Of a stretch of 64,000 bases of DNA, positions 11,495 to 21,999 are shown piece after piece. The DNA is from Glycine soja (Eukaryota > Streptophyta > Magnoliopsida > Fabales > Fabaceae). A model generated the notes under the pieces. That model was not told the origin of the DNA. It did no database searches and saw nothing but the letters and a program-made list of their open reading frames with translations. The stretch spans positions 31,021,940 to 31,085,939 of the forward strand of contig NC_041018.1 in the NCBI RefSeq assembly GCF_004193775.1, read 5' to 3'. Position 1 is the first letter of the stretch, and the number at the start of each line of letters is the position of its first letter. Both the position numbers and the translations under genes were made by a program.

Positions 11495-12142
11495 TTTGTC
11501 AAGCACTGCTCCATCTGCGATCAAAACAAGTACATCCCTAAAAAAAGCAAGGATTACTTCAGCCAATTTCTATTCTAAAAAGAATTTGGGAAGAATTGAC
11601 AATGGATTTTGTCACTCACCTTCCTTCTTCTTATGGACACTGTGGTGTGGGTTATTTGTGATCGTCTCGGCAAGTCCGTGCATCTGATCGGCCTTCCTTC
11701 CAAGTTCACCGCTCTTGTCTTGGCTTCCCTTTTTTCCACTGAGGTTTTCCGCCTCCATGGAATACCAAAAACCATTACCTCCAACAGGGATCCTCTCCTT
11801 CCAGAGAGCTCGCGTATACACCCTGTGATTCACGTGTCTCAACTACACCGCTATCATGGTCCTTCTCCTCCACAGTTCCCTCGTCCCTTGCCTCCGCCAG
11901 AACAACCACCCTCCAACAACGACCTTGAACCACGACCAACGTCAGCAGCCTCACCTTCAGAACCCAACCCCATTTCAGTTTCACTTTATGCACTCAGTCC
12001 CTCTTCCTCTCGTAAGACCAAATCTCCCCCTAGATTTATTTCCCACCCCTTAGATTCTCTCTCTCCTCTCTTAGATACTAAAGCAACAAAATTGCCAAAC
12101 CTTACCTCACCAACCACGTCCAAATACACTCTTCAGCTTTAA
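11495..12142 (+). pseudogene. Gypsy integrase core and C-terminal remnant, resumed after Copia
   Basis: Reading continues after the AACTA duplication. [13 protein letters not shown] (about 11600) supplies the first catalytic Asp of the integrase core. The frame at 11609-12142 then reads [20 protein letters not shown] and HGIPKTITSNRDP, where the usual S-D-R-D has become S-N-R-D, so the second catalytic Asp is Asn. A deletion then joins directly to RIHPVIHVSQLHRYHG, the region just before the integrase C-terminus/chromodomain-like tail, followed by a Pro-rich tail. The third catalytic Glu is deleted. Confidence 0.7.
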
Positions 12143-12341
12143 CTCCCCCTTGTCCACGTGTCCCAACCCTATTTGACCCCAATTCTGTTTGAACAATGTT
12201 ATCCTGCATGTCCTGTATGAACAGTGTTGCAGACAAGTGTCAAGAACAAAATGAAATGTTAAAGCCTTTTTCATTTCTTCGAGTTTAGTGTTATAATCAT
12301 TGTAGGTGGAGCACTAGGAATTCATAACAGTTGAGCAACAA

Positions 12342-12831
12342 ATGATTAGTGCTGTTGCTTCTTCGTCTAACTCTTTTTCTATGCTGTCAACTAAAAAATA
12401 TGATGTTTTCTAAGCATTCGAGGTGAGGACACCCGCCGGAACTTCACAAGCCATCTTTATGAAGCTTTGATGCAAAATAAAGTTGAAACCTATATAGATG
12501 TCCAGCTTTAAAAAGGAGATGAAGTCTCACTTCCACTCACCAAAGCCATCCAAGATTCTCGTGTATCTACTATCATCTTCTTAGAGAATTATGCTTCCTC
12601 AAAGTGGTGCTGGGGTGAACTCAGCAAGATTCTGGAATGCAAGAAAGTCCAAGGACAGATTGTGATACCAGTGTTTTACAACATAGATCCATCTCATGTG
12701 AGGAACCAGACTGTGGGCTATGAGCAAGGTTTTGCAAAACATGAGGGAGAACCAAAGTGCAATAAATGGCTTCTGAGATGAGTAGGCTTCGGAGGTAGAG
12801 ATTTGTGGGAACTGGTCAAACGAGTGGGAAC
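12342..12831 (+). pseudogene. TIR-domain exon of a TNL resistance gene, broken
   Basis: From ATG 12342 the exon encodes MISAVASSSNSFSMLSTKKY and, after a 1-nt deletion near 12410, a TIR domain: RGEDTRRNFTSHLYEALM, IIFLENYASSKWCWGEL and VIPVFYNIDPSHVRNQ. These are TIR boxes 1-3 of TIR-NBS-LRR immune receptors, which signal through NADase activity. The conserved catalytic Glu falls in the SSKWCWGEL block. A stop (TAA) occurs near 12510 before KGDEVSLPLTKAI. The tail after NKW is degraded and is then cut by a solo LTR at 12832. No NB-ARC follows on this strand. The start is chosen because a short Ser-rich leader before KKYDVF is usual for TNL first exons. Confidence 0.8.
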
Positions 12832-13916
12832 TGTTAGACAAGTGGCCTCAGATATCTTAAGAAGGGGGGGTTGAATTAAGATATTACAAACTATTTCCCC
12901 AATTTAAAATTCTATCAAATTATAAATTTCCTTAATAATGAACTTCTTAAATATTGATTCAATTAGAACAATTTGAATATGAATATAAAACAATAATAAA
13001 TAAAGGAGTTTAAGGGAAGAGAAAGTGCAAACTCAGATTTATACTGGTTCGGCCACACCCTTGTGCCTACGTCCAGTCCCCAAGTAACCCGCTTGAGAGT
13101 TCCACTATCTTGTAAATTCCTTTTACAAGTTCTAAACACACAAGGACAATCCTTCCTTTGTGTTTAGAATTCTTTTACAACAAGAGACCCTCGGTCTCTT
13201 AATCCCTTTTCAGAATAAAGAAGAAGAGAAGAAGAAATCTCTCTTGAAAGAGATAGATTGAACAATTTGAGCACTCAAATAATTCCTTATTGAATCACAA
13301 GTGTTTTGGCCAAGGAATTTGTAAGAGGATAAAACAATTTTGCTTGTTAAGAGGATAAGACCTTTTTGTTCTGAAAACTCTTGGCAAATTCGTGTCTCAA
13401 GTCACATATATATAGGCCTTTGATAGCCATTCAAGAACCAAATGAAAAGATGTGACAGTTGAGAATATTTTCTGAAAATCTCCTCTGGTAATCGATTACA
13501 GCATGTGTGTAATCGATTACTAGCTTTAAAAATTGAATTAAAACGTTCAATAACTGCTGGTAATCGATTACCATATATGTGTAATCGATTACACAGTGCA
13601 AATTTTGAATTCAAATTTTAATAGCTGTTGTAAATCATTTTTGGTCACTGGTAATCGATTACATCTTCTGGTAATCGATTACCAGAGAGTAAATCTCTTG
13701 AAAAACACTTTTTAACTTAAATTACTTGGCCAAACCAACCTTTTGCTACTTCAGTTAGGAATTCCCTTCCTATTTAATATACCCTTCCTAAGACTCTAGA
13801 GACTGTCTTGATCATCCATCTTGAATATCTTTAATTTCTTTGTCTTGAATAAAGCTTTGAGAAGCATGTGATCCTTTGGCATCATCAAAACATTTCAGCT
13901 TGATCCTTTGTCTACA
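12832..13916 (-). mobile_element. solo LTR, TAATCGATTA family, copy 2
   Basis: 1085 bp, written on + as TGTTAGACAAG...GTCTACA, with perfect TSDs GGAAC at 12827-12831 and 13917-13921. Six TAATCGATTA palindromes lie at about 13488-13682. The TATA-like CTATATATATG reads on the minus strand near 13405-13415, so sense is -. It belongs to the shorter TGTTAGACAAGTGGCC subfamily shared with 60941-62006. Confidence 0.88.
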
Positions 13917-13921
13917 GGAAC

Positions 13922-14506
13922 TAGAGTTGAACCGACACAAAGAATATGTATCGAACTGATCTTCTTAATTTTTATTATTTTTTTATGTTTTTATTTAATC
14001 TAATTTTTTTAAGATAAATAAAATACACAATTTAAATATTTCAAATATATATAACAATTATTTTATCTACTATTATTAATTTTTTATCAATAAAACATAT
14101 AATTTAGTCATTTATAATCCTTTAGATCCTAATTTTTTACAAGTCTAGATTTTGTTACTTAAAATATCATATAATATTACAAAATATAAAAATGGTTCCA
14201 CTAGAACTATTGAACCTTGTATCAATGTCTTCACCAATTTAGTCCGATTTTAAAAATGTTGATATAAACACAAGCAATAAAATGTCAAATCAATCTTAAA
14301 ATCTGAATTGCAAATTTTAGTGTGTGCTTGGTTTACAAAGACAAAACCCAAACAATAGTTTATTCAAAAACATCAAATTCTCATTTCTCACAAAATGTGC
14401 ATGGGAACATGTTCTCGTTTAACCTAACATTAAACCACAACACAAAAAAGGTGAATGGGTTGCTGATAGTCCTCAAAACTAACTAATCATCACTCAATTT
14501 ATAAAA
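13922..14506. other. AT-rich spacer
   Basis: No coding or repeat structure recognised. It lies between the LTR inserted in the TIR exon and the F-box fragment. Confidence 0.4.
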
Positions 14507-14882
14507 TTAGAAATGAGATAAATTGACCTCATCTTCGCAATTATACAAATTGAGAACCCTTAAGCATGGAAAGTGATTGGCGATGACAACGAGGTCGAAA
14601 TCGGTGATGGCACAAAAGTCACGTAAAGCGAATTGGGAGTAGTCCAATTCCACCAAGCGTGTGAACCTATTGGCCATTCTTTGGAGTATGTCAAGATCCC
14701 TCATGTGTGGTGATCTTCTTCATTTCTGTGCTCTGCAAATGAAGCCATCTTTTGCAAACCAACCCGAACGATTCCTTGTCTTCCTGTCTCTCCACCATCC
14801 CCAGAATCAAAGGCAGCACATCATCATCCGTTAAAGCATCGTTTATGCACACTCTTGAACCCGAAATGGCATCGCCTTCCAA
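14507..14882 (-). pseudogene. F-box/LRR protein N-terminal fragment
   Basis: On the minus strand, frame one (14882-14691) begins MEGDAISGSRVCINDALTDD and contains FGLVCKRWLHLQSTE, an F-box core. Frame two (14704-14507) continues with RMANRFTRLVELDYSQFALR and DLVVIANHFPCLRVLNLYNC, the first leucine-rich repeats. The two frames overlap by 14 nt, implying one frameshift near 14695-14705. The pattern resembles plant F-box/LRR proteins of the FBL4 type, SCF ubiquitin-ligase adaptors, which are normally over 400 aa, so most LRRs are missing. Likely a decayed gene fragment; subfamily assignment is moderate. Confidence 0.65.
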
Positions 14883-15824
14883 TGAATTTTGTTTTCCTAG
14901 GATTTGGTTTTGCCTATCTAGAACATAGGGTGTATTCTGTCGTTTTTTTTTTACCGATATGGTGTAATTTTTTTAAAATTAATTATAAAAAATGGGTAAT
15001 TTAAAAAAACATATAGTTTAAATATGTTTTTTGTCTCTATAAAATACCCAAAGTACTTTTTAATCCTTGCAAAAAACATTTGTATGTTTTTCGTCCCTGC
15101 AATATCAATGTGTGATTTTTTTGGCTTGAAGTGAGACTTGGTTTTAACCGAACCTAAGTGATTTTTTTTAAAAATTTAAAATACAATTTATAGTGGTTCA
15201 AAAATGATAAAAAAAATTGCATAAAATTATCAAAACAAAATTATTGGCAGTTAAAAACCTCTACAAATTGCAAAAAAAAATTAAAAAATATTGAATGGAA
15301 CCCATTTTCTCAAATCTAGAAAGAAACAAATGAGTACCACAAAGAAATGCAACAAGAAACACACGAGCACAACAATGAAATCTTCAACAAAATCATTGAA
15401 AATAACAGACAACAATATTAAAAGCAACGTCAAAGGAGCCTAGGTGTGAGGATGATGTTGTCGAATCTGGATAGTGGTGGTGGTGGCACGTCGTGTTTGG
15501 GTCGCAGAATTTGTCATTTTACTATCCATTTATTATCCTCTAGTGCAAGTTGGGTTATGGTTCATGTGGGGGTGTGGAGACTTTGGGTTCGTTGTGGTTC
15601 AAATTGGGTTAGCTAGAGTTCTGGTGAGCACGTTGGGGGTTGGGTCGAGTGTTTTCAAATTGGGTTAGGGTTTTGGTGATGACGAATGAGGTAGGGTTCT
15701 TTTGGGTTTGAATTAGGTTAGAATTCAAGTGAGCAAGAGGGGGGAGGGGTAGGGTTCATTTTGATTTGTCTTGGAAGGGGAGGAGGTTGGGCCAGGCGTT
15801 GTCATTGTCAGGTAGGGTGGCAGC

Positions 15825-17911
15825 TAGGGATGGGAAAATGGACCTAAACCCTAAGGGCACCCGCAAAAATATCCGCAAGTGGGGAGGGTAATTACTCACT
15901 TATTAAGGCTGGGGATGGGGGTGGGTATTTATGTAGAAGCAAGCTTCATGATGTTGAATCAAGATTGATTCAAGGAGTTTTGATGATAACAAAGATGATG
16001 AGAATGAGTTCAAGATTGAATCAAGAACACTTCAAGAATCAAGAGAGAATGAGTTCAAGAATCAAGAGGAAATTTGATTTCAAGATTCAAGAATCAAGTT
16101 GAAGATTCAAGAATCAAGAAAAGACTCAATCAAGATAAGTACTAAAAAGTTTTTCAAAACATTGAGTAGCACATGAATTTTTCACAAAAACCTTTTTACC
16201 AAAGAGTTTTTACTCTCTGGTAATCGATTACTAGTTTATTGTAATCAATTACCAGTAGCAAAGATTGTTTTCAAAAAGCTTCAACTGAATTTACAACGTT
16301 CCAATTGATTTCAAAATGGTGTAATCGATTACAATGATTTGGTAATCGATTACCAGTGTGTTTGAACGTTGAAATTCAAATTCAAATACGAAGAGTCACA
16401 TCCTTTCACAAAAATACTGTGTGTAATCGATTACAATGATTTGGTAATCGATTACCAGTGATAAGTTTTGAATAAAAATCAAAAGGTGTAACTCTTCCAA
16501 TGGTTTTCAAGTTTTTTTCTAAAAGTTATAACTCTTTTAATGGTTTTCTTGACCAGACATGAAGAGTCTATAAAAGCAAGACCTTAACTTGCATTTTACA
16601 TACACTGAATACATTGATTTCAATCCTTTACAACCCTTGAGTCTCTTTGAACATCTTCTTGAATTTCTTCTTCTTCTTCCTTTGTCAAAAGCTTTCTTAA
16701 GTTTTCTGGTTTTCAAACCTTGAAAACAAAACTTGTGTTATTCATCTTTTTCATTCCCTTCTCCCTTTGCCAAAAAGAATTCGCCAAGGACTAACCGCCT
16801 GAATTATTTTTGTGTCTCTCTTCTCCCTTTTCCAAAAGAACGAAGGACTAACCGCCTAAATTCTTTTGTGTCTCCCTTCTCCCTTGTGGATCTTTGCTTG
16901 TAAAGGATTTTACAAGGTTGAAAAGAAATCTCAAGGACCGCAGGTCGCTTGAGGACTGGATGTAGGCACGGGTTGTTGCCGAACCAATATAAAACTCTTG
17001 TGTTTGTCTTCTTCTTCCCTACACTCTTTATTTTCCGCTGTGCACTTTAATTACCGCTTTTACTTTTGGTTGAGTTTACATTTTTGTTCTTTACTTTCTT
17101 AACAATATAGTAAAAGCCTAAGAAGGGTAAATTTTAATTAGTAAAGGTCATTAATAATTAATTCAACCCCCCTTTCTTAATTATTCCGAGGCCACTTGAT
17201 CCAACAATTTACCCACAAATTTTTGCGGGGATGGGGGCAGGTACGAGTACTATAGCACCTACCATGTCTCGCTCCGCACATCTCATATATGTTATATATC
17301 AATGTAATTAAAATATATTACTTAATTAAATAATTTATATTATACATTTACTTTTATGTAAAAACAAAATTATATTTTTCTAATTCAATAGGTATTTGAC
17401 AGTCACGGTTTATGCTTTCCAATTCAAGTTTTGATGTCGCAATTGAGGTTATTGGACTAAGAACATATCATATTGATTTTATTTCATGTTAGCACTTTTA
17501 TGTTAAGGCCGGCCAATATTATTCATATGCTTTCAAATCTCATTTTGGTTTTGGATTGACTTGTAAATCTTGAATATTGTTTTGTGTAGAAAGATGGTAT
17601 TAGATTTAACATATATTATATTGTATTTGTTTCGCTTGATTTAAAATTATTGAATTATTATATACTTATATAAATTTATGACTTTGATGATAGGTCTTAG
17701 AGAGTATCGTCATCACATGATGTCCAAGTTTAATTAGAGTTTTTGTTAAGCGATTATAACATTAACTTTAAGAATCGCTATGTTAGATGATTATCTTATT
17801 AATGTTGCTTATTTATGACTTAAGTTAGGATGAATCTTGTTATGTTTGCTTATTTTTTCAAACACGGATATGGGAACTGGTACTATAAGACCCTACCCAT
17901 TGTCATCCCTA
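15825..17911. mobile_element. hAT-like nonautonomous element, nested
   Basis: Ends are TAGGGATG (15825) and CATCCCTA (17911), perfect short inverted repeats, with G-rich 'GGGGATGGGGG' subterminal sequence on both sides of the nested LTR. Candidate 8-bp TSDs GTGGCAGC (15817-15824) and GTGACAAT (17912-17919) agree at 5 of 8 positions, all three differences being transitions. No transposase is seen. It sits inside the 15015-18205 element and contains the solo LTR at 15932. Confidence 0.55.
15932..17206 (+). mobile_element. solo LTR, TAATCGATTA family, copy 3
   Basis: 1275 bp, TGTAGAAGC...GATCCAACA, with perfect TSDs ATTTA at 15927-15931 and 17207-17211. It carries six palindrome positions (one mutated to TAATCAATTA) between 16220 and 16456, and a TATA box CTATAAAAGC near 16568. 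Compared with copy 1 it lacks most of the GAGGGTACATC repeat block, explaining its shorter length. Confidence 0.88.
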
Positions 17912-18233
17912 GTGACAATGATGAGTTCAGATCAGGGCAATGGTGGTGGTGTTAAAGGTGGGAGATGGATTTAAGGGGCTCGTTATGGAGGAAGGAGTGG
18001 GTGGCATGGTGGGAGTGGGCGAAAAGGATGGATTGGAAGGGAAGAGAGAAGCGACAGAGAAAGAAACTACTTGATACGTGTTGCACAACCCATTGCCATG
18101 TAGGATTAGTTAAAACCAAGCAAGCCAAAAAAACCACACATCTTGATATTGCGAGGACGGAAAATGTACAAATTTTTTTGCAGGGACAAAAAATATATTT
18201 TAGCCAAAAATATATGAAAATAGATAAGTCATC

Positions 18234-19902
18234 TGTTGGATCGAGTGGCCTCAGAATAATTAAGAAGGGGGGTTGAATTAATTATTCCTAAACCTTTACT
18301 AATTAAAAATTACTCTTCTAAGGCTTTTACTAAATTGTTAAGAGAATGAGGAGTAGAAGAGAAACTTAACAGAAAGTAAAAGTGGAAATTAAATGCACAG
18401 CGGAAAGTAAAAGAGTAGGGAAGAAGGAAACAAACACACAAGAGTTTTTATACTGGTTCGGCAATAACCCGTGCCTACATCCAGTCCCCAAGCGACCTGC
18501 GGTCCTTGAGATTTCTTTCAACATTGTAAAAATCCTTTTACAAGCAAAGATCCACAAGGGATGTACCCTCCCTTGTTCTCTTTGAACCTAGTGGATGTAC
18601 CCTCCACTAGAACTGATCCACAAGAGATGTACCCTTTCTTGTTCTCAGTCAAACCCAAGTAGATGTACCCTCTACTTGTACCACAAAGGATGTATCCTCC
18701 AATGTGTTGAGATAAAGATCTCGGGCTGTTAAACCTTTGATACTTTGTGAATGGGGATACAAAAGAATTCTCAGGCGGTTAGTCCTTTGAACACTTTTGT
18801 ATTAGGGAATGGGAAGAATCAAAAGAATTCTCAGACTGTGTCGTTTTTGAATTCTTTGACAAGGGAGAAGGGAGACACAAAAGAATTTAGGCGGTTAGTC
18901 CTTTGTTCTTTTGGAAAAGGAAGAAGAGAGACACAAAAAGAATTCAGGCGGTTAGTCCTTGGCGAATTCATTTTGGCAAAGGGAGAAGAGAATGAAAAGA
19001 TGAATAGCACAAGTTTTTCAAGGTTTGGAAAACCAGAAAACTTCAAAAAGCTTTTGGTACAAAGAAGAAGAAGAAGTTCAAAGATATTCAAGGCTTGTAA
19101 AGGATTGATTGGAAAAGTAAAAGTGTATAAGTATAAAAGTATTGAAAAGCAAATCAAAGCCTTGCTTTTATAGACTCTTCATGTCTGGCCAAGAGGACCA
19201 TTTAGAAGAGTTATAACTTTTAGAAAAACTTAAAACCAATTTGAAAAAGTCAAAAAACTTTTGAAGAGTTACATATTTTGATTTATTCAGAAACAAACAT
19301 TGGTAATCGATTACCAAATCAGTGTAATCGATTACACAAAGCTTTTGTGTTAAAGGATGTGACTCTTCACATTTGAATTTGAATTTCAACGTTCAAAGGC
19401 ACTGGTAATCGATTACCAAAACATTGTAATCGATTACAGCTTTTGAAATTAATTGGAACGTTGTAAATTCAACTTGAAAACTTTTTCAAATCCATTTTGC
19501 TACTGGTAATCGATTACCAGATTGTTGTAATCGATTACCAGAGAGTAAAAACTCTTTGGTAAACATGTTTTGAGAAAAATCATGTGCTATTCAATTTTTG
19601 AGAAAAACCTTTTCATACTTATCTTGATTAAGTCTTCTCTTGATTCTTGAATCTTGAGTCTTGAATCTTGATCTTGATTCTTGAGATCTTGAACCTTGAA
19701 TCTTGATTCTTGACTCTAAAATTTCTTCTTGAGTCTTGAATTCTTCTTGATTCTTATCTTGAACTCTTGAATTGTTCTTGATTCACTTGAGTTGATCTTT
19801 GATTGATCTTTGAGCTTTTTGTCATCACCTTTGTCATCATCATTGTTATCATCAAAACACCTTTGAATCACCTTTGATTCAGCATGAAGCTTTGCTTCTA
19901 CA
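18234..19902 (-). mobile_element. solo LTR, TAATCGATTA family, copy 4
   Basis: 1669 bp, written on + as TGTTGGATCGAG...TGCTTCTACA, with perfect TSDs TCATC at 18229-18233 and 19903-19907. Six palindromes lie between 19300 and 19550. The TATA box reads on the minus strand (GCTTTTATAGAC at about 19163-19175). ORFs across it on both strands are translations of internal short repeats and are not genes. It inserted just outside the right end of the 15015-18205 element. Confidence 0.88.
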
Positions 19903-19929
19903 TCATCTTTTAAAATATAGTTTTAAATA

Positions 19930-20269
19930 CGTTAAAATATGTTTTTCGTCCTCATAAATATGAAAATTTTCGGAATTTGTTCCTGTAAAATTTTTAGTAC
20001 ATTTTTCATTCTCACAAAATTGGAATATGTAACTTTTTGACCCGAACAAAGGTTTGGATAAATCTAAACCTATGATGATGACTCTTTCCATCGGTTGTGC
20101 ATATAATCGATGTAAAAAAAGCCATGTACATAGGTTTGAAAGTCCAAACCTTGCTCTGAGCCTAAAAAATAACATTTTCAATTTTGTAAGGATGAAAACA
20201 TACTAAAAATTTTGCAGGACAAATTCCTAACATTTTCATATTTATGAAAATGGAAAACATATTTTATCC
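19930..20269. mobile_element. foldback MITE, MULE-type
   Basis: A 340-bp element whose two halves are imperfect reverse complements over about 100 bp each (motifs AAAATATGTTTT, CATAAATATGAAAAT, AATTTTTAGTA on both arms). Candidate 9-bp TSDs TTTTAAATA (19921-19929) and TTTTGAATA (20270-20278) match at 8 of 9 positions. Noncoding. The length and TSD size fit a Mutator-derived MITE. Confidence 0.65.
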
Positions 20270-20278
20270 TTTTGAATA

Positions 20279-20862
20279 TAAAGAAATCATATTTCAAAAG
20301 ACAAATTTTCTTTTCTAGATTTTTTTTAAAAAAAAATTGGATGATGGCTAGCATAATTGAGACATTTTACCAAATTGGGTATTCTTTAATTATGATAATT
20401 CAAATCATATTTTCTGTTGTCAATATGAGGATCTTATTGGTGGACAATTTGTAAGTGCTCTTTTAGCTTTGAGACCTACTTTGACTTTGGTGAGTCTCCG
20501 AGACCCAACTCACTTAAAATTTTATCCAACAAAAAAAATGATAAGTCTAATCATATTTTATCTCCACGATTCTTTATGCTCGAGTTGAATAGCATAAAGA
20601 GTGTAGATCATAAAGTTCTTATACCATTGGGCTCGTTGAGTGTAGACCTAAGGATGCATAGTTCCCTAAGGATACATAGTTCCCTAGGCTCGAGTGTAGG
20701 GATCCAAAAACCTATTAAAGGAGGCTAATTTTTTTTCCTTTGTAATTATTTAATTTTCTAACTTTTAATAAGTAACAATTTTTTATAGAAATTATTATCT
20801 TTACACATAAAATTGAAAACAATTTTTTATTTTAAATGATAATAACCTTAATTGTTATTATA
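20279..20862. other. spacer without recognised genes
   Basis: AT-rich; contains a short duplicated phrase (GGATGCATAGTTCCCTA and GGATACATAGTTCCCTA, about 20653-20690). No supported gene. Confidence 0.4.
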
Positions 20863-20870
20863 AAAGTAAC

Positions 20871-21600
20871 TAAGGGTGTTCATCGGTTCGGATCAACCCG
20901 ACGATCCAAACAAAACCAATTAAATTGGTTTGAATTTTTACCTAGTTTGGGTTTAACCCGAACCAAACCAATTAGAACCAATGACAATTGGTTCGGGATT
21001 CGGATTGAGAATTTTTAAATCCAAACCAACCCAAACTAAACTGAATATATATTATTATTATTTATTTGTTAAATGATGAAGTTACTTATATTTTTATGTC
21101 ATTTTTGTGTATCTCCTTTGTGTTTTATGTTCATCACACACACTCACAGAGACTCACTTTGACTCTTTTTTTCCTTTCTCACATAACCCTAAAATGGTGC
21201 TTCACACCCACACTCACAGAGCCTCCTCCACCCACCGTTCTGCCCCCTCACGTTGGTCGTTGAAGTCATCGAGTCTCCTTTGGACCTCCAATCAATAGGC
21301 ATTGACAATACAACTTTGACTTCTGAACCTCTCATGATGGATTTGGCTAATTTGGTGTATGTCACTAGACTATCTATTAATTTTGGGATAAACATGTTAT
21401 TTTATAATAAAAAATTCAAAACAGATTTTTTTATCGGATATCCCATGATCTGAATCCAACCAACTCGTTCAACATCGGTTTGGTTTGGTTCGGGTTGGAC
21501 AAAAAAATGAAATCTGAACCAAAAAGAATCAATTAAAATCAATTGGTTCAAATTTCATTTTCCCCCAAACTCGAACCAACCAGACCCATGAACACACCTA
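20871..21600. mobile_element. hAT-type MITE
   Basis: A 730-bp element with terminal inverted repeats TAAGGGTGTTCAT (20871) and the complement of ATGAACACACCTA (21588-21600), followed inward by repeated GGTTCGG/GGTTTGG tracts on both sides. Candidate 8-bp TSDs AAAGTAAC (20863-20870) and AAAACAAC (21601-21608) agree at 6 of 8, both differences transitions. The middle (about 21105-21300) is less repetitive and could be captured sequence, but no protein family is recognised. Confidence 0.65.
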
Positions 21601-21608
21601 AAAACAAC

Positions 21609-21905
21609 AACCACATAATTAGTTTTACAAAGTTGACTCTAGTTATCACCTTAACTATTATAATAATAATAACAAATACAACTAATTTTATATAAATTTA
21701 TACTAACTAAACTTAATCATTATTATAATTATTATAATAATAACACAAATAATTAATTTTACACAATTTTACATTTAGATAACTTTAAAATATATATCTA
21801 GGTGCATGAGAACTAAGAAGGGAGGGGTGGGGCTTGGGCGGCTCCCTCTCCATTCATCCATGTTCAATTGAGATAGCATAAAGAGTCTAAAAAATAAAGT
21901 GGAAC
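21609..21905. other. spacer left of MULE A
   Basis: AT-rich sequence with a short TAATTATAATAAT-type repeat. No gene seen. Confidence 0.4.
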
Positions 21906-21999
21906 TTGCTAGGTGCACCCAACACTATTGCTGGTGTACCCAGCATTTAAACTAAATGGACAAAAATGTCCTTGGCTTTAATTTAAATAAAAAAAGGCA

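Larger units (their letters stand above)
4100..12260 (+). mobile_element. degenerate Ty3/Gypsy retrotransposon, split by a Copia element
   Basis: Domain order on + is gag, aspartic protease, reverse transcriptase, RNase H, integrase, then an HPVIHVSQL segment, which is the Ty3/Gypsy order. I could not find a convincing LTR pair, so the outer limits are approximate. All domains contain stops or frameshifts and several catalytic residues are replaced. A 3742-bp Copia element (7748-11489) with TSD AACTA interrupts the integrase, so the Gypsy element is the older insertion. Confidence 0.8.
15015..18205. mobile_element. long-TIR (MULE-like) element hosting a nest
   Basis: The left end (15015-15165) and the reverse complement of the right end (18060-18205) share a long imperfect inverted repeat: both read (T)TAAATATnTTTTTTGTC, then TTTGTA(T/C)nTTTTCnGTCC, then the motif TTTTTTTGGCTTG and a GGTTTTAAC segment. 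Candidate 9-10 bp TSDs AAAAACATAT (15005-15014) and AAAAATATAT (18206-18215) differ at one base but are low complexity. The interior has GT/GGT-rich sequence and no supported transposase. Long TIRs and about 9-bp TSDs suggest a nonautonomous Mutator-type element. Confidence 0.55.

Noticed and set aside
13054..13110. Conserved TACTGGTTCGGC...CCAGTCCCCAAG block suspected to be a tRNA-like or primer-binding element
   Set aside because: It recurs inside every LTR copy, not next to an LTR end, and does not fold as a cloverleaf by eye; treated as conserved LTR sequence.
15474..15668. 64-aa Val/Trp-rich ORF
   Set aside because: Low-complexity GTT/GGT-rich DNA inside a transposon; no family signature.
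18751..19173. 140-aa ORF inside the LTR at 18234-19902
   Set aside because: It translates the internal short LTR repeats (RRLVL phrases); equivalent ORFs appear in every family copy in different frames.
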